Shown: positions 33,490 to 46,055, numbered from the stretch's first letter. The stretch: 64,000 nt of DNA from Ampelocalamus luodianensis (GCA_036346255.1 CM070625.1:14345488-14409487); one strand, 5' to 3'. Notes: generated by a model from the sequence alone, not told the origin. Program-made: numbers and translations.

Positions 33490-34250
33490 AAAGTTTGGTG
33501 AACAATGCAAGAGGTGAATATGTGTGCACGTTGCCACACCGGCCGGTGCTATTCTCTAATTAAGGTCGGGCACGTACGTAGAGGCAGGTTTGCATAGGTA
33601 GTACTGCTTGCTCTACGTATGCACGTGTGCTTCCACGTATATATGGGAGCGTTACTTGTATCTGCGTATTTGGGGCCTGTATCGTGTTTCAAAAAGTTGT
33701 GTACGGTTCTGTTCACATTCGACTGATTCGAGGAGAACACGCAAATTTCACGCGTTTGTTGGTCGTAGCTCGATCGATCCGATCCATGCGCGTGCTCACC
33801 ACCGATTCCAGCATCTTCGTCGTCCGGCTGGCCGCAACCAGCCTCCGCACGCGAGCGGCAGGCAAGCCTATACTCACGACTTACGAGCTCACCCCATGTT
33901 GATGTACCCTTCCTTCCTGCTTCCAGTTCTTCCGCGCGCGCATGCCAGGATACGGTGCGAACGTACGTGATGTGCCCGTCCAACATGCAAAACGTTCGCG
34001 CTCGTCGTTCCTGTGCTGCGTTGCGTTGCGTTGCGTGCCAAGTTACCGGCGGACGGATCGAACTGGGCCCTTCTCACGTACGATCGTATCGCGCCATATG
34101 ACCAGCTCACGCGGTGCATGCATCGGTATATACGGTCTCAGGATCCCAGCGAGCCTAGCTCCCGTAGATGTTAGGCTCGCATGCAAAGGCTCGGCGTTTT
34201 TTCTGTGGTATTTTGCCGGCCGTCAGCCTGTCGCTTTCTCAAGGTAGGTT
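33490..34250 (+). other. 3' flank of the intact OMT
   Basis: Includes the expected 3' UTR. Part (33490-33900) matches the split flank of the pseudogene (9239-9501 plus 26521-26790). A GTTGCGTTGCGTTGCGT run lies near 34020. No gene is seen. Confidence 0.6.
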
Positions 34251-34259
34251 TGTCCGTTT

Positions 34260-36380
34260 GTGAGTACGCGCACAAGCTCTGCAATCCTCCAATCTCCGAT
34301 CGTAAATTCGACATACAAACTGAGAGACAAAAAATGACAAATTCGTATAAAGTTAATTTCTATTTCGTGCCATTTGAGAGTCGTACATTTGCTGCTAAAA
34401 CGAAATGGATTTATTTCTCTTTCGTTCCAGTTGAGGGTTGTGCGTACGATGCAAATTTTGGTTAGCGCTGCCTGACTCCGAGTATGGTGACACGAGTTTA
34501 ATTTATTGGATCTCTTTATGTTGAACCGTACGTGTTAGTCGCTACAGGGGTACTGAATATGAGTTCACTTTTTTCTTTCTAGATTTCTACTTTTTCTTTT
34601 CATTTCAATAGCTATGTAAAACTATAAAGATCAAGATCTAAAACTCACAGCGGAAGAATTGAACTGAAAATAAAAAGTTCAGCCTCAAAACTCCCTCAGT
34701 CGGCTTGACCGTCATGTCATGGGCGTTCTGACCTCTCCTCATTCTGATAGAAAAATTAGTACAATTTTATATTCACAAATGACCTAATTTTTTATTTACA
34801 AACCCAAATCACTCGAGATCTCAGACAACTCAACGAGATGGTCGGGAACCTATTCCAACCTAAGATTATATAATCATGGCCAAGATTCCAAGAGTTTCTT
34901 GTTTGAGTGCAAGACGGTTCAAAACCAGGTGAAAACCAAAACTTAATTCAAAGACTTGCTCGTTGATTAAAGATGGTCAAGATCGTTGATTAAAGATGGT
35001 CAAGATCACCTTAGATTAACTTCCACGAGTCCTAGCAACCTATATCACAACAAAAGACCAAAGCAAATACCCTATAAGATAAGAAGCCAAAATCTCAAGA
35101 AAGAGAGCAAGAACAAGAGACAAATCATCTTTACACGAAATTGATGGAATTGATATTAAGGAATTGAGGGCTTACGGTCATTCCAACATGGAGGTCGACA
35201 TAAGCTCACTCATGAGCACTCAATCTCTCAAATTTTCTCTCAATATATCTCTCAATCCCTAGCCTCCTCTTCTCTCTCTATTTTTTTTCCCCAAATCTCA
35301 AATTAGGGTTCCTACTTCATTGGTGTGCAAATCCTACACCACCCCTTATATGGTGGAGGCTAGGACTAGAGAAAAACCTTAACGGGTATCCGTTAAGCCC
35401 ACATAAACGTGTCTCTCACTCACGCACGCTTCTCAAAACATATGACAATCCGACGCTCCTTAATCTTTCTCTTCATGATCTTGTCCTCCTCGTAACATAA
35501 ACCGCTTCTCCTTTGCGCCATCATGCATCACAGTTTCTCTAAGATCACCTACCTGGCATTTTGGAGAAGATACCTAAATACTCGTTCTCGATCCTTCCAT
35601 CATTGACTGCTTCTTCCTTGCACCTTCATCACTAGCTTTTCTCATACCGGTAATTCTCTTCCATCCGGCTCCCAGCGGACCACCTCAACACTTGCACCGG
35701 CTTAAGCCACTTGATGCAACCCGTTGCACCAAACTTTCTGTTCTTATCCATCTTGAGCTTTGCTTGAGATCAACTACTTCACCTGGCATCCTTGATCATT
35801 CTGGACCTTGGTTTCACTAAACCAAGTTCCGGTCATTATCGTCGTTGACCATAGTTGACTCCAAACTTTCCTACGCAATCATAGACCAAGAAATCGATTC
35901 CAGACACAAGTTCTTCGCAACTCGACCCACATTAGCCAAAACATACATCATGCAACACATAAGCAACAACCATGACCCTAGGCCAATTTCTAAAATTCAG
36001 CACAACTCATTGTGGACTGAAATCGCCATAGCTGGTCTCATTGCCAACCCTTGGACGGTCTGACTGTCAACTAATAGCTGGTTTGACTATGTTCTGACCG
36101 CCATGGTATAGCTGGTCCGACCTCTTTCTATCACCAAAAAACACCCCTCTCTTGACTTTTCAGTTGAACTCTATCTAGTTTCGCATCAAGTTCCTATTTT
36201 TAATTGCACCTAGTGCAAACAAATACCCAAACAACTCTACACAAGTGTTTGGTATCCATTTCCCTAAGACCGATCAGATCGACTATCCTCTAAATGTAAG
36301 ACAACTTTTGCAAAACTGAGAGCTAACTCCCCAAACTCTTTGACAACGATACCAATTGTTCGTCACCTAATATAAGATCA
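34260..36380 (-). repeat. non-coding repeat-like region, possibly retroelement-derived
   Basis: There is no protein domain. The composition, a short tandem (GTTGATTAAAGATGGTCAAGATC twice at 34963-35008) and an abrupt GATACCAAT/TGTTCGTCACC junction near 36356-36371 suggest LTR-type sequence, perhaps reversed. No paired LTR or TSD could be fixed, so this is tentative. Confidence 0.3.
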
Positions 36381-36395
36381 AACCACATGGTCTCT

Positions 36396-36476
36396 ACACT
36401 TTACCAAGTTTGTTAATGGGATTGAACGAGATGAACAACTGAACGAGATTGGAAGAAAATTTCCTTCTTGTTTAAA
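36396..36476 (+). pseudogene. third OMT relic, scrap of exon 2
   Basis: TTTGTTAATGGGATTGAACG followed by AGATGAACAA matches the intact exon 2 at 33367-33400 (FVNGIERDEQ). After a 10- to 14-base duplication it continues as TGGAAGAAAATTTCCTTCTT, matching the next codons of exon 2. Nothing else of the gene is visible nearby. Confidence 0.6.
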
Positions 36477-36479
36477 AAG

Positions 36480-36899
36480 AGAAGAAGACAATTTCCTTCA
36501 ATAGAGTTGTTTATATTGCTTGAGAAATTATAATTAGGTGTTTGATAGATTACTGAGCTTTCTCCATGAGAGTTCTGTGAACAAGTGACACATTTTCTTT
36601 AAAGGACGTGACAGAAAAAGAAACAGCATCACTCCACCAGTTTATCTTCATGAGCCATTGGGCTTAATAACTCCTGCAAATCTGTTTGTTTGATAATTGG
36701 ACTGTGGACTTTCCTCAAGAGGTTTTGCTGGGCCTGTACGATTAAGGCCAGTTACGTACGGACTGGATTCGGCCTTGACTATAGAACACCTGAATTTTGG
36801 TTTTTTAGCAAGTCAGCCTCGTAGTTTTTCTTTGGTAGCCTCCAAGAATTTTGGTCTCTCTATCATAGAAAAAACTGCATCCACTTCTTCGGACCTCTC
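36480..36899. other. unassigned sequence between OMT relic and copia remnant
   Basis: A 73-codon frame at 36697-36918 has no recognisable domain and is not supported as a gene. No repeat ends are seen. Confidence 0.3.
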
Positions 36900-37122
36900 T
36901 GAAGGCTTCGAGAATTAGATTGAAAAGCACCGCACTCGATGCGTTATGCATTGATCATCATCTATAGATACAAGGCGACGTGTCCCTAGATTGTACGTCA
37001 AGTAAAGCTTAAACATAAGCTTACATACAATACGTATACAATATCTACAATTACCAAACTGAAAGAATTCGGTGATGAGGACGTATGGAAGGAGGATTCC
37101 ATAGTCTATCATCCCCCTTAGT
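36900..37122 (-). repeat. probable copia 3' LTR (start), minus strand
   Basis: Read on the minus strand, a polypurine tract AAGGGGGA is followed by TGATAGACTATGG and AT-rich LTR-like sequence. This fits the 3' end of the antisense copia remnant whose RNase H lies at 40319-40680. The far LTR border is not fixed. Confidence 0.45.
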
Positions 37123-37129
37123 CTCAGCA

Positions 37130-37235
37130 CGTCAGACCCGAGAGTAACACCTCTAAATCCTCTGTGTATTCTATATTACAGGACAGATCTGAGAGTAACA
37201 CCTCCAAATCCTCTGTGTATTCTATATTAGTCCCT
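37130..37235. repeat. tandem duplication of about 52 bp
   Basis: Two copies, each with GAGAGTAACACCTC, AAATCCTCTGTGTATTCTAT and ATTA, lie in the 3' non-coding part of the copia remnant. Confidence 0.8.
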
Positions 37236-37249
37236 GTAATAGTAGCTAG

Positions 37250-40200
37250 TATATACAGTTAATAAATATGGTAACGTCTATAATTTAGACAACTTTATTA
37301 ATAAATATCATAGTTTATTACAAGACAGGTTTACAAGCCAACAATAAAGAACACAGCGGAAGACGAAGGAGAAGTAGTAGAACCCAGCTAATCTGCTACA
37401 CGCAATCAACTAGGGTAGTAGCCTAGTCGTCGAGATCCTCAGCAGTTGCGAAGTCATCCTCTTTTGAACAATATTTTATTAAGCAATGGTGAGTACAAAA
37501 TATACTCCGCAAGTTAGACCGAAAACAGAGTTAATACATGCATCAATATTATCAAAGGAAGACTTATAGGGTTATTTATGTAAAAGCAATATTTGACATT
37601 TTAAATATAATAGCTAAGTTCGAAAGTTCAAGTTTTACAATATCTAAAATTGAGTTTTCAATGGATTAATAAGGCTAGTGTAGCCACCAACCTAACACTA
37701 ACTTAAACACGGGCACCAACCCAAGGCTTTAACCCATAATTTTTCTCATGGATACCCATCCATATCATAAATTATTTTATAAAACATTTTAAAAATAAAA
37801 TCAAAGTCTAACTTTCAGTGGTTTTGCTCAGCATATCTATGACCATAAATACGGCTATTCGAATAGGTTTATACTCTTCAGAGGTTGCACAACTTTACCC
37901 ACAAGAGATAATCAGATTTTATTGTCCGCTTCACACACTTTCATAGGTGTGCGACTAAGTGATTATCACAAGATTGTTACGATGAGCCATCCTAAAGTAG
38001 TCATGCCCGCTAAGATTTCACTTCCTTTGTACTAACCATCCGTCAGAAGCACCCTCTTGCGCCATGTGAGAATACAAAAAAAAAAAGTAGGTCATTCTGA
38101 CACCCACACATCAACATGGCACAACTAACAGTGGAACATTGCAGATTAATTAGCCTAGTCTGTCCCATTCCAGACTTATGATAGTACGGTGGAGCTTTGC
38201 AAGATGCGGTTCGAAGCCCAGTCCTTAACTAACTTGGGCGACATAAAAAATAACCTTTGGGCCTCAACCATTCACTGAATTGAGCCCGTGCATAAACTTG
38301 TACCCATCAACTATCTATTTCGTTCAAGTTCAAACCAGTTTTTAATTTAATTTTATTTTTAAATCATTTATAAACTTCCGTGACACACCAATGCCATTGA
38401 TACATCATAAATCCAAAGTATTTTTGTTGCAAATTCCCAAATCAATTGTTTTAGATCTAAGCACGGCTAAACTTACAATTGTACCAACTAGATTTTATCT
38501 AAGGTGACAAGGTATGGATATTTTAATGTTAAGATTTGGCCATACAAATGTATTGGGATTAACTACAATGTCAAAACAGGTATTTAAATTATATTGAATA
38601 GAAATAAGCATGCAATAATAATTCAAAACTTAATTTAAATAATTTAAAATATTAGGATTAAACATGATTTAGGATGTAACTTGCCTTGCTCAAATAATCG
38701 TTATTCTGAAACAGCATAGAAATCTAGCTCCCCGAAATCGTCGAAATTTGTACGCGAAAATAAGCCAAATTCAAATAAACTCTAAATTAAATAATTTAGG
38801 TTCTGGGTTGAATTTATATGAACTTAGAAATTTGAATCACTTGAATTGGGAGTTCAAACGAGGGAGAATGGACTCTCGAAAGATTCAAATTCACATGAAA
38901 TGGTAGAAATGGATTTTCTATAATTTGTGAAATTATTTTTCTAAAGGAAAATCCATTTATTGCATCATGATGATGTCAGTGAGAGGATTTAATTTTTGGC
39001 CGGATTATTTTTCAAAAGAAATGACTTTGAGCCATTGACAGGTGGACCCTAGTCTATGGACTGGGTCCACAGGATCTGCCCTGGTCCACGGTGGACTGGG
39101 CGCGTGGTTTGACGGGGCAGTGCTAAGCAAGCGTGACACGTTGGCAGCAACATGGACGCAGGCGCTGAGGTGGTGCATACGTGGCCCTATGTGGTGGCGG
39201 TGACGGCGGTGCGCACGGGGGCCCATCGTCGCTGGCGCTACACACCACGGTTACCGGCAGCAAGGGCAGAAACAGAGGGAGGGAGGGACGGGGCACATGG
39301 TGGTCACCTTGGCGGCGGTTGGGCACGAAAGGATGGCTGGCGGCAAGGAGAGAGGCAGCAGTGAGATCATTTGATGGCGGCGTGGTGGCTCCGACAATGC
39401 TCTGGCGTTGAGGAGGAGAGCACGTGGTAGAACGTGAAGCCGAGGGTGGTGACGAAGAAAGCGGAGCACCACGGAAGGGGGCACAATCGGTGGTGGAGGA
39501 GCTTGCGGTCGACGGGGGAAAACATGGATTCCAGCGAGGAGAGAGAGGGAGAGGAGATGAGCTTCGAGGTGGAGGATGAGGAGGACAAGGCGGTGGCCAG
39601 GGAGGGTGATTGCACGCGGAGGCCAAACTGGAGCGGGGCGAGATTTGCAGCGTTAGGGTGTTTAACGAAGGGGTTAATGGCTGGAATGGGTGCAGTGTGG
39701 CGCGGGGAAATGAATGCTCACTAAATGTGCGAGAAACAGGGAGAAAATTGTGGCTTGAGGAGCTTTGGCTGGGCGATCATTGCGGTTGGGTGCGGAGGAA
39801 GAAGGGGTTGATCGGTGGAGCTCAATGACGAGATAGGAAGGAGGTCGGGTGGGCTGGTGGGAGGAGTGGGTTGGGCGCAGAAAAGAAGAAACGGACTGGG
39901 GAAGATGGATTTTGGCCCAAAGGAGATTTGGAGGATTTTAATTCATTTTTTATTTTCAGAAATAGCAATAAATCAAAAGGGCTTTTAGAAAATATCAAAT
40001 AGAGTTCAAAAATTCTAGAAAAATTGACAGAAATTCCCTGAATTATTTTGAACTTAAGAAAACTATTTCCAACTTAAAGTTGGTTTTTATTTTTGCGCAT
40101 AAATTATTTTAAATTTTGGAAAATAGGAAAAGCTTTTTTAAAATCCAGAAAATCCAAGGAAATTAATAATTTTTCCTTTGACCTTAAAAATTCAAGATAA

Positions 40201-40289
40201 ACCAAGAAAAATATTTAAATTTCAGAAAATATAATAAAATAATAACTTTATTAGTTTTATTTTTAGTAATTGAACTTTTGGATGTTACA
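37250..40289 (+). repeat. probable gypsy solo LTR, about 3 kb
   Basis: The last 0.4 kb (39930-40289) matches another LTR fragment at 16865-17325 and ends GGATGTTACA. The left part has sequence typical of long grass gypsy LTRs as I know them (a GCGGAAGACG segment, then GGTGAGTACAAAATATACTC near 37489). No pol domain occurs inside. It splits the antisense copia remnant. The left border and TSD are not resolved. Frames at 39005-39828 are GC-rich shadows. Confidence 0.5.
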
Positions 40290-40299
40290 CAACGATAGC

Positions 40300-40690
40300 C
40301 AGACGAACAGAGACTATCTCAAAACTCCATGAACACCTGAGATGGCAAGCCCTTTGTGAGAATACCTGCATATTGCATGCCGGACGAGATGTAAAGGACG
40401 TGAACTGCACCGAGCCTGACCGTCTCACGGACAAAGTGGATGTCTATCTCAATGTGTTTGGTCCTCCTATGATGCATAGGGTTTGCGCTAATGTTGTCAC
40501 AAAAGACAACAATTGAGCGACAAACCGTGTGGTGGAGCTCAGTGAGGAACTGACGCAACCAGCATAGTTCAGCAACGACATTAACAACTCCGTGATAAGC
40601 TTTTGCATGAGAAACAGTCGACTAACGCTTAGAGGACCAGGAGATAAGACTATTGCCAAGAAACACACAATAGCTGGACGTGGAGCGATG
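40300..40690 (-). pseudogene. Ty1/copia RNase H fragment
   Basis: On the minus strand two overlapping frames give VVAELCWLRQFLTELH, VFCDNISANPMHHRRTKHIE, IDIHFVRETVRLGAV and ILTKGLPSQVF, a copia RNase H C-terminus of Ale/Retrofit-like type. A frame break separates them near 40560. The rest of pol is absent. The gypsy LTR at 37250-40289 separates it from its LTR. Confidence 0.78.
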
Positions 40691-40699
40691 AGGTTGAGA

Positions 40700-41380
40700 G
40701 CCGCCGGGCGATTTAACTTGTAATGCTTAACCTTCCCAACGGTCCTAGCATCACAAATTAAATTTCCCGCTCTCGGTGTATTATGTACCTCCTAGGAGCG
40801 GTGAACATACACCTTCACAAACATCAAGCGACACACAAGTTATTAGAATACCGCAGTCTTCATAATTTACAACATAGTGAATATACAAGGTCCAGTTTTC
40901 ATACATAGGGCCGATCGACCAAATAGCATGATAAAATATTAAGTACGCAGTGGAAAATAGCGAGTAAACTAAAATAGAACCAATAATTAACCAGCATTAG
41001 AGTCTCAATGGCTTGCCATAACCTTAGCAAATGACGTTTCTTGTGTATTTTTCCTTACCCGATTCGATCTCATCACCGCTGCCCAGATTAGTAAATGAAA
41101 AAGAAAAAGAAGTGCACGTTGCTCATCGTATCCTGTAGGTATTTGCTATTGCTTTACCTCGACTCAAGGCTAGGCCTGTGAAGATTGACGTCGAAGGTTT
41201 CTCTAGCTCTTACAAACTCATGGCATAACGCACGCTATCTAGCTAGGTTGTTTCCGATGTAGCCACCAAATTATGTAGTTGCAGGATAAACATGAACAGC
41301 GGGTTCCTAGAGCTAGCGGTAGCGGAACATAAAGGAGAGCGCAATACCAGGATCTTCAAACATCGTTTCTTCTCGCCTCT
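40700..41380. other. unassigned repeat-like sequence
   Basis: AT-rich, with no domain. Parts look like LTR or LINE untranslated sequence, but I could not pair it with another copy in the window. Confidence 0.3.
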
Positions 41381-41389
41381 GGAGTTGGT

Positions 41390-41562
41390 CTTTAAGATTA
41401 AGGAAGAGGGCTGAGCTTGGACCTTGGCGGGAGAAATGCTGGGAGCATTTATACCGTTGTAATTAGTCATTTTTAACCGTTCTCCAGGGCCCTAATTTTG
41501 TTCTTGCTCTTCTCTATTAATCGAAAAGGCAACGCTCCTACCAGTTTCAAAAAAAAAAAAGG
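41390..41562 (+). mobile_element. LINE 3' terminus with poly(A)
   Basis: TTCTCTATTAATCGAAAAGG followed by an A run (about 41551-41562) resembles the 3' ends of grass L1-type LINEs. Only the non-coding tail is recognised. The 5' border is unknown. Confidence 0.4.
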
Positions 41563-41591
41563 AGATCACTTATCCTCAGCACAGCTGCGGC

Positions 41592-42799
41592 TGAATTGCC
41601 GCCCATAAAGAAAAAATTACTTGGATGCACTGCGATAGATCGATTTGCGTGATTATGTATGTATGCACAGCACATACATGCATGATGCATTATGAGGGTT
41701 AATTATCACGCATATGAGTACGACAATTGATCGGTACAGGTGGGCCTAGCGTATGTTTCGCGTGATGCACAGAATAATACTTGCAGCACATATGTTCTTC
41801 CGTCACAAGTCTAGAAGCCACAAAAAAGAAAGCACTTGGAACTACGGTCAGGTGAGCCATCTACTTTGTCCACAAGTGTACGCAGTAGTCTTGAAAAACA
41901 CATGCAGACCGCGCGCGACCGTGCGCAGGCGAGAGAGCCCACGCGCACGGCGCACAGGCAGGCATGGGATGGGATGGGATGGGATAAACACGGCGCACAG
42001 CCTCTGTAATGGAACACGACGCGCTGTCGTTTGTTTGAACCTGGCGGTGAATCGGTACTGGGAACACACCGAAACGGTGCCGTGCGAAAACGAGAAAAAG
42101 GCATCGCTTCTTACGACGTTTGGAGGATCCTCCGCTGTAACGCAAGAAGGGAGATCGATGTGTTTCGTGATCAGTTTGTAGTTATGAGCTAGAGAAAGTA
42201 TATTTTCAAGTTTTAAATTAAGATTCCGTTTTAAACTACCTCAAGTATTCTAGAAGCTTTTGAGATTTTACTGTTCATTATTTAAATTCCCAATTGAGCA
42301 ATCCCACACTTGAAACCTTTTTAGTTTTGCTTCAATTTTAAACTAAGCTTTTGAGATGGGGATAAACAGTGAGTATACGAATGTACTCTACAAGACTTTA
42401 CCAAACCTATATATAGCCATTTATAGACGAAAGGCGGAAAGCGCAATGCAGCGATGCGCTCGATGCGATGACAAGGGCGTGAGCGGTAGTGATGGCAGTG
42501 TGACATGGCGCAAGCTGACAGTGCATGGGCGAGGGCGAGGCGATTGATGGCTTGAGTGATGGGAGCATGGGCAAGGGTGAGGCTACCGTGGGCGTCTTTG
42601 CCAAAACGAGGGCGACTTTGGCAAAGACGACATAGGCTCTAGGCGGAGTGCGCCGTGGCGCGGTGAACTGGCAAGGGAGTGGCCGTGCGGAAGAGGATGC
42701 CTATCAGTGGGACCGATGATTAAGTGAGGAGGTGAGTTAGAGTTTAGGTTTTTCTAATTTTTGTAAATAGGTTGAGGTGTTGAGGTAATTTTAGAAAGA
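41592..42799 (+). repeat. 1.2-kb direct repeat, copy A
   Basis: Nearly identical to 44232-45436, from TGAATTGCCGCCC to a TAGAAAGA end. Small differences include four versus three GGGAT units near 41966 and short indels. It holds no recognisable domain; a 142-codon frame at 41753-42181 is present but is shortened by indels in copy B. Confidence 0.9.
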
Positions 42800-44231
42800 T
42801 AATTTTTAGAGGAGTCTTAAGTTTCCATAAGAAGCGATTAGTTGGAATTACCATACCATTAATCAACGCTCTATACATCGAATGGACAGAGAATTTACCA
42901 TGCCGATGTAAAGACCATCGAAAGGAGTCTTGGCCACCGTTAATTGAATGGAAGCCAAACTTAGGACTATCTCCTTCCACGCAACCAACTTATCACCAAC
43001 TAAAGCTCTACGAAAGAGATGACAAGAGTACAGCACCTAAAACCTCCGCAACAGTAGCATGCTTTCTAAGGACGATATTATATAAAGATGGGAATAATTG
43101 ACTCAACTTTGTTTGTCTAAACCAAACATCTTCCCAAAATCTGATTTGAGAACCATTATGTAAGGTGAAAGAACCAAGTCTCAGAAATTCATTCTTAACC
43201 TTCATAAGGCCTACCCAGAACTGTGAGTCGCCTGGTTTATATTCCACTTGTGCAATTGTTTTGTTCCTCAAATATTTATTTCGTAGTAGCTTTTGCCATA
43301 CACAATCCTCATTAATTAGTCTGTAAATCCACTTGCTTAGTAAACACTTATTCTGCAATTCTAGATTCAGTATACCCATACCACCTTGATCTTTAGGAAT
43401 GCAGAGAATGCTCCACTTAGTAAGTCTATACTTTTTCTTATGCCCATCGCTTTGCCAAAAAAATCTAGATCGATAGTAATCCAGTTTTTTGAGAATTCCT
43501 TTGGGCACTTCGAAAAAAGAGAGCATAAACATGGCTAAACTACTCAGGACAGAATTAATAAGAACAAGTCTACCCCCAAAAGAAAGAAGTTTGCCCTTCC
43601 AACAACTTAGTTTCTTTTGAAATCTCTCTTCAACTGCTTGCCAATCTTTATTACACAACTTCTTGTGATGCATTGGAATACCTAGGTATCTAAAATGCTG
43701 ATTACCCCTTCCACAACCAAAAATCTGTGAATATGAGTGTGCCAAATCCTTTGCTTTACCATAACAAAATAATTCACTCTTATGGAAATTTATTTTCAGC
43801 CCAGACAATTGCTCAAACACACATAGCAAGAGCTTCATATTCTTGGCTTGCTCTAAATTATGATCCATAAAAAGAATTGTATCGTCGGCATATTGCAAGA
43901 TTGACAAACCGTCATCAACTAAATGAGGGAGAACTCCTTTAAATTGCCCATCATCTTTGGCCCGTTGGATAAGAATGGCCAGCATATCCACAACAATGTT
44001 AAACAAAATAGGGGATAGAGGGTCTCCCTGTCTAAGACCTTTCTTAGTCTGGAAAAAATGGCCAATGTCATCATTGACTTTAATACCTACACTTCCTCTT
44101 GTTACTACTTGATCTATCCAATCACACCACAACGGTGAAAAACCTTTCATCCTAAGAGTCTGCTGCAAAAAGGACAATTTCACCTTTATCAAAATCTAAC
44201 TTTAAAATTACCCCCATCTACCTTTATCCTA
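42800..44231 (-). mobile_element. L1-type LINE fragment between the direct repeats
   Basis: On the minus strand a 394-codon frame (44192-43008) carries RT motifs: LRMKGFSPLWCDWI, GLRQGDPLSPILFNIVVDML, LQYADDTILFMD, LSGLKINFHKSE, FRYLGIPMHHKKL and GGMGILNLELQNK. A second frame (42980-42744) carries the zf-RVT-like start (NRFLWKLKTPLK), then runs into repeat A. Both LINE ends are cut: no poly(A), no endonuclease, no ORF1. The long frame suggests recent origin. It is related to, but distinct from, the LINE in the OMT intron. Confidence 0.87.
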
Positions 44232-45436
44232 TGAATTGCCGCCCATAAAGAAAAAATTACTTGGATGCACTGCGATAGATCGATTTGCGTGATTATGTAT
44301 GTATGCACAGCACATACATGCATGATGCATTATGAGGGTTAATTATCACGCATATGAGTACGACAATTGATCGGTACAGGTGGGCCTGGCGTATGTTTCG
44401 CGTGATGCACAGAATAATACTTGCAGCACATATGTTCTTCCGTCACAAGTCTAGAGGCCACAAAAAAGAAAGCACTTGGAACTACGGTCAGGTGAGCCAT
44501 CTACTTTGTCCACAAGTGTACGCAGTAGTCTTGAAAAACACATGCATGCAGACCGCGACCGTGCGCAGGCGAGAGAGCCCACGCGCACGGCGCACAGGCA
44601 GGCATGGGATGGGATGGGATAAACACGGCGCACAGCCTCTGTAATGGAACACGACGCGCTGTCGTTTGTTTGAACCTGGCGGTGAATCGGTACTGGGAAC
44701 ACACCGAAACGGTGCCGTGCGAAAACGAGAAAAAGGCATCGCTTCTTACGACGTTTGGAGGATCCTCCGCTGTAACGCAAGAAGGGAGATCGATGTGTTT
44801 CGTGATCAGTTTGTAGTTATGAGCTAGAGAAAGTATATTTTCAAGTTTGAAATTAAGATTCCGTTTTAAACTACCACAAGTATTCTAGAAGCTTTTGAGA
44901 TTTTACTGTTCATCATTTAAATTCCCAATTGAGCAATCCCACACTTGAAACCTTTTTAGTTTTGCTTCAATTTTAAACTAAGCTTTTGAGATGGGGATAA
45001 ACAGTGAGTATACAAATGTACTCTACAAGACTTTACCAAACCTATATATAGCCATTTATAGACGAAAGGCGGAAAGCGCAATGCAGCGATGCGCTCGATG
45101 CGATGACAAGGGCGTGAGCGGTAGTGATGGCAGTGTGACATGGCGCAAGCTGACAGCGCATGGGCGAGGGACGGGCGATTGATGGCTTGAGTGATGGGAG
45201 CATGGGCAAGGGTGAGGCTACCGTGGGCGTGCTGCCAAAACCAGGGGCGACTTTGACAGCACGACATAGGCTCTAGGCGGAGTGCGCCGTGGCGCGGGTG
45301 AACTGGCAAGGGAGTGGCCGTGTGGAAGAGGATGCCTATCAGGTGGGACCGACAGTTAAGTGAGGGAGGTGAGTTAGAGTTTAGGTTTTCTAATTTTTGT
45401 AAATAGGTTGAGGTGTTTAGGTAATTTTTAGAAAGA
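44232..45436 (+). repeat. 1.2-kb direct repeat, copy B
   Basis: Second copy of 41592-42799 in the same orientation. A 190-bp internal part recurs a third time at 45864-46055. Confidence 0.9.
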
Positions 45437-45863
45437 GAAAAATAGCTCCAAAAATTATAAAATTTTTAGAAGAGGTTCCTGACATTGTTTATATCATAGT
45501 ATAATTTTTCTAGGGTTTTTCATATAAATATTTTTCCTCTAAAATTATTTTAAGTCGCTATTTTTTATGTTTGACTTTCAAATATCTACTTTGACTGACT
45601 GTTTTAAAATAGAAAATTAATTCAAAAAGAAATTGTGAAGTTTTGAAGGTGAGATTCTAAGGTGTTCCAGAACCTAGGAAAAATATTTCTAGGTACTGTT
45701 CACAAGATTTGTTTGTATTTTAAATTCAAATTCAAACATGAACATGCAATAAAATAGAAACCAAATAACCTCCAAAAATTCAAAAAAACAAGCATATCAG
45801 AGAGGATATAATCCAACTAAAATATTCCTAGCTATGGGTCACACAATATCTTCAAAATAAAAT
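45437..45863. other. AT-rich spacer
   Basis: No frame or repeat end recognised. It lies between copy B and the partial third copy. Confidence 0.4.
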
Positions 45864-46055
45864 TCAGTTTGTAATTATGAGCTAGAGAAAGTATATTTTC
45901 AAGTTTGAAATTAAGATTCTGTTTTAAACTACCTCAAGTATTCTAGAAGCTTTTGAGATTTTACTGTTCATCATTTAAATTCCCAATTGAGCAATCCCAC
46001 ACTTGAAACCTTTTTAGTTTTGCTTCAATTTTAAATTAAGCTTTTGAGATGGGGA
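45864..46055 (+). repeat. partial third copy of the direct repeat
   Basis: Matches 42171-42361 and the same part of copy B, from TCAGTTTGTA to TTTTGAGATGGGG, with a few substitutions. Confidence 0.88.

Noticed and set aside
39005..39828. Frames of 70-167 codons near 39.0-39.8 kb as genes
   Set aside because: They overlap on both strands in a GC-rich part of the probable gypsy LTR and show no domain.
41592..45436. Calling the 1.2-kb direct repeats LTRs
   Set aside because: They lack TG...CA ends, a primer site, a polypurine tract and a TSD, and the sequence between them is a LINE fragment.
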